Notes under the pieces: generated by a model
The model's input: only the letters and a program-made list of their open reading frames with translations
Database searches by the model: none
Told to the model about the DNA's origin: nothing
In this document: in pieces, positions 32,559 to 41,332 of the stretch
How the letters are laid out: each line of letters begins with the position of its first letter
Numbering within the stretch: the stretch's first letter is position 1
NCBI RefSeq assembly: GCF_030345695.1
Contig: NZ_JAUASV010000006.1
Location: 62,001 to 126,000, forward strand
Length of the DNA: 64,000 nucleotides
Reading direction: 5' to 3'
DNA from: Galbitalea sp. SE-J8
Lineage (GTDB): Bacteria > Actinomycetota > Actinomycetes > Actinomycetales > Microbacteriaceae
Translations under genes and position numbers: made by a program

Positions 32559-34052
32559 GTGACTGACGCCCTCTTCGCCGAGCGCTACCGCGCCCTCTCG
32601 TCGCGCGACGCCCGCTTCGACGGGCAGTTCATCGCGGGCGTGACCTCGACGGGCATCTACTGCCGGCCGAGCTGCCCGGCCATGACGCCGAAGCCCGGCA
32701 ACGTGCGGTTCTTCCGCACCGCGGCCGCCGCCCACGAGGCCGGGCTGCGCGCGTGCAAGCGCTGCATCCCCGACGCCGTGCCGGGCTCCCCCGAGTGGAA
32801 CGTGCGCGACGACGTCGCCTCGCGCGCCATGCGGCTCATCGCCGACGGCGTCGTCGAGCGCGAGGGCGTGCCCGGGCTCGCCGCGCAGCTCGGCTATTCG
32901 TCGCGCCAGCTCGGGCGCATCCTGCACGCGGAGCTCGGTGCCGGGCCACTCGCGCTCGCGCGCGCTCATCGCGCGTCGACGGCGCGCGAGCTGCTCGTGT
33001 CGTCCGACCTCACGGTCGCCGACATCGCGTTCGCGGCGGGGTTCGCGAGCGTGCGGCAGTTCAACGAGACGATGCGGGCGGTGTACGAGCTCACGCCGAC
33101 GCAGATCCGGGCGCGCGCGCCGCGCCGTGACGCGCGGCCGGGCGCGACGGACGCGGGCGCGACGGATGCGGGGGCCGCGGATCCGGGCGCGACGGATGCG
33201 ACCGGCGTCGTCTCGCTGCGCCTGCCCGCCCGCGCGCCGTTCGACGGTGCGGGCGTGCTCGCCTACCTCGGCTCGCACGCGGCCGCCGGCGTCGAGCACC
33301 TCGACGCGGACGGCGTGTTCTCCCGCGCCCTCCGGCTGCCCGGCGGCGTCGCCGAGGTGCGGATCTCGCTCGAGACGGATGCCGTGCGCGTGCGCGCCGC
33401 GCTGCCGTCGCTCGCGGATCTCGCCCCGCTCGTGTCCCGCATCCGTCGGCTGTTCGACCTCGACGCGGACTCCGCGGCCATCGATGCGGTACTCGGCGCC
33501 GACCCCGTGCTCGCGCCGCTCGTCGCCGCGCGACCGGGCATGCGGCTGCCCGGGAGCGTCGACCCGTTCGAGACGCTGCTGCGCACGATGCTCGGCCAGC
33601 AGATCTCGATCGCCGCGGCCAACACCGTCTCGGGCCGCGTCGCGCGCGAGGCGTCCGGCGATCCGCGCGTGCTGCCGACGGCCGCCGAGCTCGCCGAGCG
33701 CGGTCCCGCCGTGCTGCGCGGACCCGCCCGGCGCGTCGCCGCGATCCTCGCCGTCGCCGGGCGCGCCGCCGACGGCACGCTCCGTCTCGACGTCGCGCGC
33801 TCGCACGACGAGCTGCGTGCCGACCTCGAGGCGCAGCCGGGCATCGGGCCGTGGACGGCCGGGTACGTCGCGATGCGCGTGCTCGGCTCCCCCGACGTGC
33901 TGCTCGCGGGCGATCTCGTGCTGCGCGCGAACGCCGAACGACTCGGCCTGCCCGCCGACCCGCGCCGACTCTCGGAGATCGGTGAGCGCTGGGCGCCGTG
34001 GCGCAGCTACGCGGGCATGCACGTCTGGCGCGCCCCTACTCTGGTGCCGTGA
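32559..34052 (+). CDS. Bifunctional Ada-type transcriptional activator / AlkA-type 3-methyladenine DNA glycosylase
   Basis: 497 residues, three modules. (1) Methyl-phosphotriester domain with the zinc cysteines C35, C39, C66 and C69 (GIYCRPSC, ACKRC). (2) AraC-type HTH (LAAQLGYSSRQLGRILHAELG; VADIAFAAGFASVRQFNETMRAVY). (3) After a GATDAGATDAG linker, an AlkA domain with QQISIAAANTVSGR, the hairpin GIGPWTAGYVAMR and catalytic aspartate D452. Removes alkylated bases and probably induces the operon when its Cys is methylated. GTG 32559 places the cysteines three residues before those of E. coli Ada; ATG 32508 is the alternative. Confidence 0.93.
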   Translation: MTDALFAERYRALSSRDARFDGQFIAGVTSTGIYCRPSCPAMTPKPGNVRFFRTAAAAHEAGLRACKRCIPDAVPGSPEWNVRDDVASRAMRLIADGVVEREGVPGLAAQLGYSSRQLGRILHAELGAGPLALARAHRASTARELLVSSDLTVADIAFAAGFASVRQFNETMRAVYELTPTQIRARAPRRDARPGATDAGATDAGAADPGATDATGVVSLRLPARAPFDGAGVLAYLGSHAAAGVEHLDADGVFSRALRLPGGVAEVRISLETDAVRVRAALPSLADLAPLVSRIRRLFDLDADSAAIDAVLGADPVLAPLVAARPGMRLPGSVDPFETLLRTMLGQQISIAAANTVSGRVAREASGDPRVLPTAAELAERGPAVLRGPARRVAAILAVAGRAADGTLRLDVARSHDELRADLEAQPGIGPWTAGYVAMRVLGSPDVLLAGDLVLRANAERLGLPADPRRLSEIGERWAPWRSYAGMHVWRAPTLVP

Positions 34053-34537
34053 CGGATGACGCCCCCAGCTCCCTCCAGGACGAGGGCGAGACCGAGGACG
34101 AGCGCCTCGACCGCAACTGGAACGAGATGCTGCAGGAGCTGCGCGTCACGCAGACGGGCACGCAGATCCTCACCGGCTTCCTGCTGACGCTGCCGTTCCA
34201 GCAGCGCTTCACCGACCTGAGCGCCGTGCAGGTCGACATCTACCTCGTGCTCGTGGTCGTCGCGGGCATCACGACGGCGCTCGGGCTCGCGCCGGTGAGC
34301 CTGCACCGGCAGCTGTTCCGCCGGGGCGCGAAGGCGCAGATCGTGCGGCTCACGAACCTGTTCGTGAAGGCGACGCTCGCGGGTGTCGCGGCCGTGCTCA
34401 CGGGCACTGTGCTGCTCATCTTCGACGTCGTGTGGTCGCTGCCTGCCGCGATCGGCATCGCGGCCGGCGTGCTCGCGCTCACCCTGATCGTCTGGCTGCT
34501 GTTCCCGGCCCTCGTGCGACCGCGGCCGCGCCGGTGA
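34049..34537 (+). CDS. DUF6328 four-helix membrane protein
   Basis: 162 residues. After an acidic, soluble N-terminus (EGETEDERLDRNWNEMLQELRVTQTGTQILTGFLLTLPFQQRF), four transmembrane helices follow. The RVTQTGTQILTGFLLTLPF block is the signature of this actinobacterial family of unknown function. The GTG start overlaps the Ada-AlkA stop (GTGA), so translation is coupled. The stop in turn overlaps the YihY start. Confidence 0.87.
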   Translation: MTDDAPSSLQDEGETEDERLDRNWNEMLQELRVTQTGTQILTGFLLTLPFQQRFTDLSAVQVDIYLVLVVVAGITTALGLAPVSLHRQLFRRGAKAQIVRLTNLFVKATLAGVAAVLTGTVLLIFDVVWSLPAAIGIAAGVLALTLIVWLLFPALVRPRPRR

Positions 34538-35568
34538 GCCTCGGCCGCATCCCGAGCACGAAGGGGCTCGCGGGGGACGCCTGGCGCTACGCCGCACGCC
34601 GCACGGTGCACGGGTTCGTGCGGCACCGCGGTCTCGACGCCGCCGCGGCGCTCACGTTCTTCGCGGCGCTCGCCCTGTTCCCCGGCGCGCTCGTCGTCGT
34701 GTCGGGGTTCGCGATCGCGAGCGGGGGCAGCGCGGCGGGCGTCGACCGCATCCTCGACGTGCTCTCCGACGTGCTGCCGCCGACGAGCGTCGAGGCGGCG
34801 CGGTCGCCGATCGAGTCGTTCCTCACCATCCCGAACCCGGGTGTCGCGCTCGGCATCGGGCTGCTCGGCGGCATCTGGACCGTGTCGAGCTATGCGACGG
34901 CGTTCGGCCGCGCGATGAACTCGGTGTACGAGGTCGAGGAGGGCCGCCCGTTCTGGTGGTTCCGGGCGCGGATGATGCTCGTCGCCGTGCTGCTCGTCAT
35001 CGGCGGGACGGTCATCGTGGTCATCCTGCTCGGCACCCCGTCGGTGGCACGTGCGATCGGCGGGGCCGCGGGCATCCCGCAGCCGTGGATCTGGCTGTGG
35101 CTCATCGGCAAGTGGCCGGTGCTCGTCGCTCTCGCGTTCACGCTCGTCGGCGTGCTGTACTACGCGACGCCGAACGTGAAGCACCTGCGGCTGCGCTGGG
35201 TGTCGTGGGGAGCTCTGTTCGCGATCGTGGTGTGGGGTCTCGCGACGGTCGGCTTCGGCGTCTACGTCGTCACGGTCGACAGCTACAACCGCGTGTACGG
35301 CTGGGTCGGCGGGGCGGTCATCGCGCTGCTCTGGCTGTACATCACGAACTACGTGCTCGTGCTCGGCGCGGAGGCGGATGCCGAGATCGTCCGCATCCGT
35401 CAGCTCACCGCCGGCATACCCGCCGAGACGGCGATCCAGCTGCCGCTGCGCGACACCCGCCGCAACCTGATGATCGCTCGGCAGCGCGCGTGGGACGAGC
35501 GCGAGGGCCGCGCCCTCCGCGAGCACGCGACGCACCCCGATCCCGCGCCCCCCTCCGACCCCGTGTGA
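34534..35568 (+). CDS. YihY/BrkB family inner membrane protein
   Basis: 344 residues, six transmembrane helices. Family motifs: ALTFFAALALFPGALVVVSGFAI, YATAFGRAMNSVYEVEEGRPFWWFRARMML, LYYATPNVKHLRLRWVSWGALFAIVVW and FGVYVVTVDSYNRVYGWVGGAVIALLWLYITNYVLVLGAE. The family was once misnamed RNase BN; its true function is unknown. The GTG at 34534 overlaps the previous stop (GTGA). The TGA stop at 35566-35568 falls inside the left arm of a long palindrome. Confidence 0.93.
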   Translation: MSLGRIPSTKGLAGDAWRYAARRTVHGFVRHRGLDAAAALTFFAALALFPGALVVVSGFAIASGGSAAGVDRILDVLSDVLPPTSVEAARSPIESFLTIPNPGVALGIGLLGGIWTVSSYATAFGRAMNSVYEVEEGRPFWWFRARMMLVAVLLVIGGTVIVVILLGTPSVARAIGGAAGIPQPWIWLWLIGKWPVLVALAFTLVGVLYYATPNVKHLRLRWVSWGALFAIVVWGLATVGFGVYVVTVDSYNRVYGWVGGAVIALLWLYITNYVLVLGAEADAEIVRIRQLTAGIPAETAIQLPLRDTRRNLMIARQRAWDEREGRALREHATHPDPAPPSDPV

Positions 35569-35636
35569 GGACGTTCTGCGCGTGTGAGGACGCCGCGGAC
35601 CGTCCTCACACGCGCAGAACGTCCTCACACGGGGTC
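35557..35636. repeat. Long palindrome, copy 3 (36-bp perfect arms) between convergent genes
   Basis: Left arm 35557-35592 and right arm 35601-35636 are exact complements; the loop is CCGCGGAC. It shares the 29-bp core with copies 1 and 2 and extends outward to GACCCC / GGGGTC. The YihY stop (35566-35568) is in the left arm, and the Ku stop (TCA 35635-35637) straddles the end of the right arm. It probably serves as a two-way terminator here. Confidence 0.97.
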
Positions 35637-36447
35637 AGGAGGCTCCACGGCGCTTCGACGCGCCGCGGCTCTTCTCCACGCTCCGGCGCAGCGCCTCCAT
35701 GAGGTCGAGCACCTCGCCGCCGCCGTCGTCCGCGTCCGCAGCTCGGCCGAACGTCGCATCCGTGTCGATCGCGTCACCCTGCTCGAGCTTCGCCTCGACG
35801 AGCGTGCGCAGCTCCTCCTGGTACTCGTCGGTGAACCGCCCCGGGTCGAAATCGCTCTCGTAGCTCTTCACGAGCGCCATCGACATCTCGAGCTCCTTGG
35901 CCGTCACGCGCACGCCCGAGTCGACCGCGAAGTCGGCGGTGCGCACCTCGTCCTCCCAGAGCAGCCCCTGCAGCACGAGCACGTCGTCGCGCACGCGCAG
36001 CGCGCCGAGCCGGGACTTCTGCCGCAGCGAGAACTGCACGATCGCCGTGCGCTCCGTCTTCTCCAGCGTCTCGCGGAGCAGCGCGTACGCCTTCGCGCTC
36101 TTCGAGTCGGGCTGCAGGTAGTAACTCTTCTCGAACATCAGCGGGTCGACCTGCTCGCTCGGCACGAACTCCACGACCTCGATCTCCCGGCTCTTCTCGC
36201 TCGGCAGCGACGCGAAGTCGTCCTCGGTGAGCACGACCGTCCTGCCGCCCTCCTCGTAGGCCTTGTCGATGTTCGCGAACGGCACCACCTCGCCGTCGAT
36301 CTCGCAGACCCGCTGATAGCGGATGCGCCCGCCGTCCCTGTCGTGCACCTGGTGCAGCGCGACGTCGTGACTCTCCGTCGCGGAGTACAGCTTCACCGGC
36401 ACGTTGACGAGTCCGAACGTCACGGCGCCGCTCCAGATGGCCCTCAT
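35635..36447 (-). CDS. ku: Ku protein, DNA-end binding factor of bacterial NHEJ
   Basis: 270 residues, full bacterial Ku core: MRAIWSGAVTFGLVNVPVKLYSAT at the start, VCEIDGEVVPFANIDKAYE, FVPSEQVDPLMFEKSYYLQPDSKSAKAYALLRETL, and a basic C-terminal tail (RRSVEKSRGASKRRG). The homodimer rings DNA ends and recruits LigD. Start at the ATG 36445-36447. Divergent from ligD with 104 bp between starts, the usual pairing. The 3' end lies in the long palindrome. Confidence 0.98.
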   Translation of the reverse strand: MRAIWSGAVTFGLVNVPVKLYSATESHDVALHQVHDRDGGRIRYQRVCEIDGEVVPFANIDKAYEEGGRTVVLTEDDFASLPSEKSREIEVVEFVPSEQVDPLMFEKSYYLQPDSKSAKAYALLRETLEKTERTAIVQFSLRQKSRLGALRVRDDVLVLQGLLWEDEVRTADFAVDSGVRVTAKELEMSMALVKSYESDFDPGRFTDEYQEELRTLVEAKLEQGDAIDTDATFGRAADADDGGGEVLDLMEALRRSVEKSRGASKRRGAS

Positions 36448-36551
36448 GGCACCAGTGAAGCGGTCGGATGCGGCGCGCACCAGTCCTGACCGGCACCTTC
36501 CCATCGCCCGCGGTCCTCGGCGCCGCGCCCGCCACGGGCCAGGATGTCGTC

Positions 36552-39026
36552 ATGGCCCGTGGCGGGAAGAGCAGCGAACAGTGGGTGACGGTCGGCGCCC
36601 ACCGGCTCAAGATCACGAACCTCGACAAGGTCATCTACCCGGAGACGGGCACCACGAAGGGCGAGGTGCTCGACTACTACGCGCGGATCGCGCCCGTGCT
36701 CATCCCCCACGCGCGCGACCGCCCGGCCACGCGCAAGCGCTGGGTCAACGGCGTAGGAACGGATGACGCGCCCGGCGAGGTGTTCTTCCAGAAGAACCTC
36801 GACCCGTCGTCGACGCCCGACTTCGTGACGCACCGCGTCATCCGTCACACCAGCTCGGCGAACGACTACCCGCTCGTGAACAACCGGGCGACGCTCGTCT
36901 GGCTCGCCCAGATCGCGGCGCTCGAGATCCACGTGCCGCAGTGGCGATTCGGACGGGACGGCGAGCCCAAGAACCCCGACCGGTTCGTCATCGACCTCGA
37001 CCCGGGTCCGGGGGTGAGCCTGACCGAGGTCGCCGAGGTCGCCCGCTGGGCGAGGGCGCTGCTCGAGGGCATGGGGCTCGCGCCCCTGCCGGTCACGAGC
37101 GGAAGCAAGGGCATCCACCTGTACGCGCGCCTCGACGGCCGGCAGAGCTCGAAGCAGGTCACCGCGGTCGCCCACGAGCTGGCCCGCGCCCTCGAGGCCG
37201 ACCACCCCGACGAGGTCGTGAGCGACATGAAGAAGACGCTGCGCGACGGCAAGGTGCTCGTCGACTGGAGCCAGAACAACGGCAACAAGACGACGATCGC
37301 GCCGTACTCGCTGCGCGGCCGGTCGCATCCCACCGTGGCCGCGCCGCGCACCTGGCGCGAGCTCGCGTCGAAGAGCCTGCGCCAGCTCGGTTTCGCCGAG
37401 GTGCTTGAACGGGTCGAGGCGAGGGGCGACGTGCTCGACCCCCTTCGGCACGGCGACGCGCACGGCGACGCGCACGGCGACACGCACGGCGACACGCACG
37501 CGGCGGAGCACGGCGCGGAGCGCGCGGCCGAGGGCGATCGCGACCGCCTCGCGACCTACCGCTCGATGCGCGACGCCGCGAAGACTCCCGAGCCGGTGCC
37601 GGCCGGGGCGCCGACGCCCGGCGACGGGAACAGCTTCGTCATCCAGGAGCACCACGCGCGCCGCCTGCACTGGGACTTCCGGCTCGAGCGCGACGGCGTG
37701 CTCGTGAGCTGGGCGCTGCCGAAGGGCGTGCCGACCGAGACCGGGAAGAACCACCTCGCCGTGCACACCGAGGACCACCCGCTCGAGTACGGCGGATTCG
37801 CGGGCGACATCCCCGGCGGCGAGTACGGCGCAGGGCACGTCGACATCTGGGACGCCGGCAGCTACCGGCTCGAGAAGTGGCGCGAGGGCAAGGAGGTCAT
37901 CGTGACGCTGGACGGCGACCGCCTGCGCGGCGTGCGCCTCGCCCTCATCCACACCGGCCGCGGCGACGCCGACGCCAAGAACTGGCTCATCCACCTGATG
38001 AAGGATCAGCCGCCTCCCGACGCGCGAACGGATGCCGCCCCGCCTCCGGCGCGCCCGCGCAGCACCCGCGCGCTGCCGAAGCCGCAGCTCGCGACCCTCG
38101 GCTCGACGTCCGACCTCGCCCGGCACGAGGAGGACTACGCGTTCGAGATGAAGTGGGACGGCTTCCGCGCGATCGCCGAGGTGTCGCGGGGCGCGATCCG
38201 GGTGATGAGCCGCAACGACCTCGACCTGACCGCGACGTTCCCGGAGCTCTCCGATCTGCTGCGGGCCGTGACCGTCGACGTCGTGCTCGACGGCGAGATC
38301 GTCGCGCTCGACCGCTCGGGCCGTCCGGATTTCGGCCGACTGCAGCAGCGCGCGGGCCTGACCCGAGCGGCGGACGTGGAGCGCGCGCGCCGGGAGGTGG
38401 CCGTGCAGTACCTCGTCTTCGACATCCTGGAGCGCGACGGCGAGCCGCTCGGGCAGCGGCCGTGGCGGGAGCGGCGCCGCATTCTCGAGCAGACCGTGCG
38501 CTCGACGGGCGCCGTGCAGGTGCCGCCGGTGTTCGACGGCGCTCTCGACGCCGCGGTCACCTCGAGCCGCGGCCTCGGCCTCGAGGGGTTGGTCGCGAAA
38601 CGGCGCTCGGGCGCCTATGCCGCGGGCCGGCGCAGCCGCGACTGGATCAAGATCAAGCACAACCGCACCCAGGAGGTCGTCGTCGCGGGCTGGCGGCCCG
38701 GCAACGGGTCGCGGGCGGGTCGGATCGGGTCGTTGCTCGTCGGCGTGCCGGAAGGCGACGGCATCCGTTACGTCGGACGGGTGGGCACCGGCTTCCGCGA
38801 GCGCGACCTCGACGAGATGCTCGCGCGCTTCGAACGGATGTCGCGGGCGACCAGCCCACTCGACGGCGTGCCGTCGGCCGACGCGCGCGACGCGCACTGG
38901 GTCCGCCCCGAGCTCGTCGGCGAGGTCGAGTTCGCCGAGTGGACCTCGGGTGGGCGGCTGCGGCAGCCGCGCTGGCGCGGCTGGCGCATCGACAAGGCAC
39001 CCGCGGAGGTGCGCGTCAAGAGCTGA
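36552..39026 (+). CDS. ligD: ATP-dependent DNA ligase D (polymerase-phosphoesterase-ligase)
   Basis: 824 residues in the order POL-PE-LIG, typical of Actinobacteria. POL: residues ~10-300, with metal-binding D148/D150 in IDLDPGPG and TSGSKGIHLY. PE: ~355-510, with H367, H373 and D375 in EHHARRLHWDFRLE. LIG: ~520-824, with nucleotidyl lysine K534 (EMKWDGFR) and KIKHNR. Repairs double-strand breaks with Ku. The linker after POL carries HGDAHGDAHGDTHGDTH from a 12-bp tandem repeat (37449-37496), unusual in its histidine content. Start at ATG 36552. Confidence 0.97.
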   Translation: MARGGKSSEQWVTVGAHRLKITNLDKVIYPETGTTKGEVLDYYARIAPVLIPHARDRPATRKRWVNGVGTDDAPGEVFFQKNLDPSSTPDFVTHRVIRHTSSANDYPLVNNRATLVWLAQIAALEIHVPQWRFGRDGEPKNPDRFVIDLDPGPGVSLTEVAEVARWARALLEGMGLAPLPVTSGSKGIHLYARLDGRQSSKQVTAVAHELARALEADHPDEVVSDMKKTLRDGKVLVDWSQNNGNKTTIAPYSLRGRSHPTVAAPRTWRELASKSLRQLGFAEVLERVEARGDVLDPLRHGDAHGDAHGDTHGDTHAAEHGAERAAEGDRDRLATYRSMRDAAKTPEPVPAGAPTPGDGNSFVIQEHHARRLHWDFRLERDGVLVSWALPKGVPTETGKNHLAVHTEDHPLEYGGFAGDIPGGEYGAGHVDIWDAGSYRLEKWREGKEVIVTLDGDRLRGVRLALIHTGRGDADAKNWLIHLMKDQPPPDARTDAAPPPARPRSTRALPKPQLATLGSTSDLARHEEDYAFEMKWDGFRAIAEVSRGAIRVMSRNDLDLTATFPELSDLLRAVTVDVVLDGEIVALDRSGRPDFGRLQQRAGLTRAADVERARREVAVQYLVFDILERDGEPLGQRPWRERRRILEQTVRSTGAVQVPPVFDGALDAAVTSSRGLGLEGLVAKRRSGAYAAGRRSRDWIKIKHNRTQEVVVAGWRPGNGSRAGRIGSLLVGVPEGDGIRYVGRVGTGFRERDLDEMLARFERMSRATSPLDGVPSADARDAHWVRPELVGEVEFAEWTSGGRLRQPRWRGWRIDKAPAEVRVKS
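37449..37496 (+). repeat. 12-bp in-frame tandem repeat in ligD, four copies
   Basis: CACGGCGACGCG twice, then CACGGCGACACG twice, encoding HGDA/HGDT. It lies in the flexible linker between the POL and PE domains; copy-number change would not shift the frame. Confidence 0.95.
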
Positions 39027-39098
39027 ACACCGGGGCGGAAGCTGGGGAGCGTCCGCCGAACCGGCGCGCTCACCGCGCGGGGGCCCTACGCTTGGGCG

Positions 39099-39509
39099 AT
39101 GGCTCGCAAACTCGTCCTCCTCGGAATCGGCCTCGGTGCCGGATACCTGCTCGGCACGCGCGCCGGGCGTGAGCAGTTCGACCGCCTCGTCGCGGTCGCC
39201 CGCGGCGTCTGGGACGACCCGCGCGTGGCGAAGGCCCGCGCGGACGTCGAGAGCTACGCCCGCACGCAGGCGCCGATCGTGAAGGAGCGCGCGGAGGCGA
39301 TCGCGCGCGACCTGCCGGCGAAGGTCACCGACGGCGCGCAGAAGGCCGCCGAGGCCGTCGCCACGGCGGCCGGTCGCGGCACGGTCGTGGCGAAGGACGT
39401 CGCCGGACGCACCACGATCATCGCGAAGGACGCCGCCGCGAAGGTGACGGATGCCGCGCACGGCGCCGTCTCCACCGTGACCGGCAAGCCGAAGAGCGTC
39501 ACGCCGTAG
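39099..39509 (+). CDS. Small YtxH-like helical protein with membrane-anchor start
   Basis: 136 residues. A short hydrophobic start with the GYLLGTRAGREQFDRL motif, seen in many actinobacterial proteins of the YtxH/DUF-type group, is followed by a long amphipathic Ala/Lys-rich helix (VTDGAQKAAEAV, VAKDVAGRTT, AKDAAAKVTDAAHGA) with loose 11-residue periodicity like apolipoprotein/LEA-type helices. Possibly a membrane- or DNA-associated stress protein; the role is unknown. ATG at 39099. Confidence 0.75.
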   Translation: MARKLVLLGIGLGAGYLLGTRAGREQFDRLVAVARGVWDDPRVAKARADVESYARTQAPIVKERAEAIARDLPAKVTDGAQKAAEAVATAAGRGTVVAKDVAGRTTIIAKDAAAKVTDAAHGAVSTVTGKPKSVTP

Positions 39510-39556
39510 CACGGCCGGTCGACGAGACCGCGAGTGGTCTCACCGGACGTCGGGGT

Positions 39557-39682
39557 GGTCTCGAGACGCGAGCGACTCCGTCGCGCGCTCCTCGACCAGC
39601 GGACGTCGGGACCCCGTCGCGCGCTCCTCGACCAGCGGACGTCGGGACCCCGTCGCGCGCTCCTCGACCAGCGGACGTCGGG
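39557..39682. repeat. Dispersed repeat copy expanded to a 36-bp tandem array
   Basis: One copy of the dispersed element (39557-39602) whose distal part is repeated: units at 39575-39610, 39611-39646 and 39647-39682 (ACCCCGTCGCGCGCTCCTCG...; the first unit has one change). Each contains CTCCTCGACCAGCGG, the conserved end of the family. It lies between the YtxH-like gene and the aspartate ammonia-lyase stop (39697). Confidence 0.93.
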
Positions 39683-39696
39683 GTGGTCTCGGGCGA

Positions 39697-41154
39697 CTAC
39701 TCCGTCGAGGGCAGCGCACCCGGCATCGGGGGCAGGGTGATGGCCGACGTGATCGGCGCCGTGAGGCGCTCCGGGGCGAGCACGCGCTCGACGTCCTCTC
39801 GGCGCATGAGCCCGGACTGCACGACGAGGTCGGCGATCGACGCGTGCGTGAGCAGCGCCTCGTGCGCGAGCGTCGCCGAGGCCGCGTAGCCGATGTACGG
39901 CGTGAGCGCGGTGACGACGCCGACCGACATCTCGACCTGCGCCGCGAGCCGCGACTCGTTCGCGGTGATGCCGTCGATGCAGTTCACCCGGAGCGTGCGC
40001 TCGGCGTTCGTCAGCCACGCGATCGACTGCAGGATCGAGTGCGCGATCACGGGCTCGAACGCGTTGAGCTGCAGCTGGCCCGCCTCCGCGGCCGCGGTGA
40101 CCGTGGCATCCGCTCCGATGACGCTGAACGCGACCTGGTTCACCACCTCGGGGATCACCGGGTTGACCTTGCCGGGCATGATCGACGACCCCGCCTGCCG
40201 CGCCGGCAGGTTGATCTCCCCGAGCCCCGCCTGGGGCCCGGACGAGAGCAGCCGCAGGTCGTTGCAGATCTTCGACAGCTTCACGGCCGCGCGCTTGAGC
40301 GTGCCCGACGCGGTCATGAAGATGCCCGCGTCGCTCGTGGCCTCGATGAGGTCGGGCGCGGTCTCCATCTCGATGCCGGTGACCTCGACGAGGTGGCGGC
40401 GCACGGCATCCGCGTATCGCGCGTCCGCGGTGATGCCCGTGCCGATCGCGGTCGCGCCGAGGTTGATCTCGTTGAGCCACGGGATGACCTCGCCGAGCCG
40501 GTCGTGGTCCTCGGCGATGGTGTGCGCGAACCCGCGGAACTCCTGTCCGAGCGTCATCGGCACGGCATCCTGCAGCTGCGTGCGCCCGATCTTGAGCACG
40601 CGCGCGAACTCGTCGCCCTTCGCGAGGAACGCCCGCTCGAGCTCGCGGTGCTCGGCGAGCAGCCGCTGCAGCCCGAACACCATGGCGAGCTTGATCGCCG
40701 TCGGGTACACGTCGTTCGTCGACTGGCTGCGGTTGACGTCGTCGATCGGATGCAGGTGCGCGTACTCCCCGCGGCCGTGGCCGAGCAGTTCGAGGCCGCG
40801 GTTCGCGATGACCTCGTTCGTGTTCATGTTCGTGCTCGTGCCGGCGCCGCCCTGGATCACGCCGACCACGAACTGGTCGTGCCAGGCGCCGTCGACGATC
40901 TCGCGGCACACCCGCTCGATGATCTCCGCCTTCTCGGCCGAGATCGTGCCGAGCTCGGCGTTCGCGCGCGCGGCGGCGAGCTTCACGAAGGCGAGCGCAC
41001 GGATGAGGTCCGGATAGTTCGCGATCGCCCGCCGGGTGATGGGGAAGTTCTCGAGCGCACGGGCCGTGTGCACGCCCCAGTACGCGTCGGCGGGGATCGC
41101 GAGCTCCCCGATCGAATCGGTCTCCAGGCGGGTGCGCTCGGCGGTGGACGTCAC
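39697..41154 (-). CDS. aspA: Aspartate ammonia-lyase
   Basis: 485 residues of the fumarase/aspartase superfamily. The class signature GSSIMPGKVNP is present, with TSTNMNTNEVIANR (which favours aspartase over class II fumarase) and HPIDDVNRSQSTNDVYPTAIKLA. Interconverts L-aspartate and fumarate plus ammonia. Start at the GTG 41152-41154; the frame extends to 41457 but overlaps the divergent DUF2510 gene. The 3' end abuts the tandem repeat array. Confidence 0.92.
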   Translation of the reverse strand: MTSTAERTRLETDSIGELAIPADAYWGVHTARALENFPITRRAIANYPDLIRALAFVKLAAARANAELGTISAEKAEIIERVCREIVDGAWHDQFVVGVIQGGAGTSTNMNTNEVIANRGLELLGHGRGEYAHLHPIDDVNRSQSTNDVYPTAIKLAMVFGLQRLLAEHRELERAFLAKGDEFARVLKIGRTQLQDAVPMTLGQEFRGFAHTIAEDHDRLGEVIPWLNEINLGATAIGTGITADARYADAVRRHLVEVTGIEMETAPDLIEATSDAGIFMTASGTLKRAAVKLSKICNDLRLLSSGPQAGLGEINLPARQAGSSIMPGKVNPVIPEVVNQVAFSVIGADATVTAAAEAGQLQLNAFEPVIAHSILQSIAWLTNAERTLRVNCIDGITANESRLAAQVEMSVGVVTALTPYIGYAASATLAHEALLTHASIADLVVQSGLMRREDVERVLAPERLTAPITSAITLPPMPGALPSTE

Positions 41155-41332
41155 GCCTCGCACGTTACGCTCCGGCGCCCGGCGATGCGCTCCGTCGGGC
41201 GCCGGTTTCCGCCGGATTCCCGGCGCGGGACGCCCCTCGAACTCGGTGTGCGCAGAAAAGCTGCGTATCGCTAGGCTCGTGCGTATCCAACGACCGCTGA
41301 GCCGGGCAACGATCGTCGAATGGGGGCTGCGC

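Noticed and set aside
36444-39512. Very long minus-strand open frame opposite ligD (over 1000 codons)
   Set aside because: It is antisense to a complete, motif-rich LigD gene. It is of low complexity (Arg/Ala/Gly/Val/Asp/Glu) and caused by high GC in third positions. The same holds for the frames opposite pnp, HelD and the LuxR regulator.
39557-39682. CRISPR array suggested by evenly spaced repeats
   Set aside because: The 36-bp units are contiguous tandem copies without unique spacers, the sequence belongs to a dispersed repeat family, and no cas genes are present.
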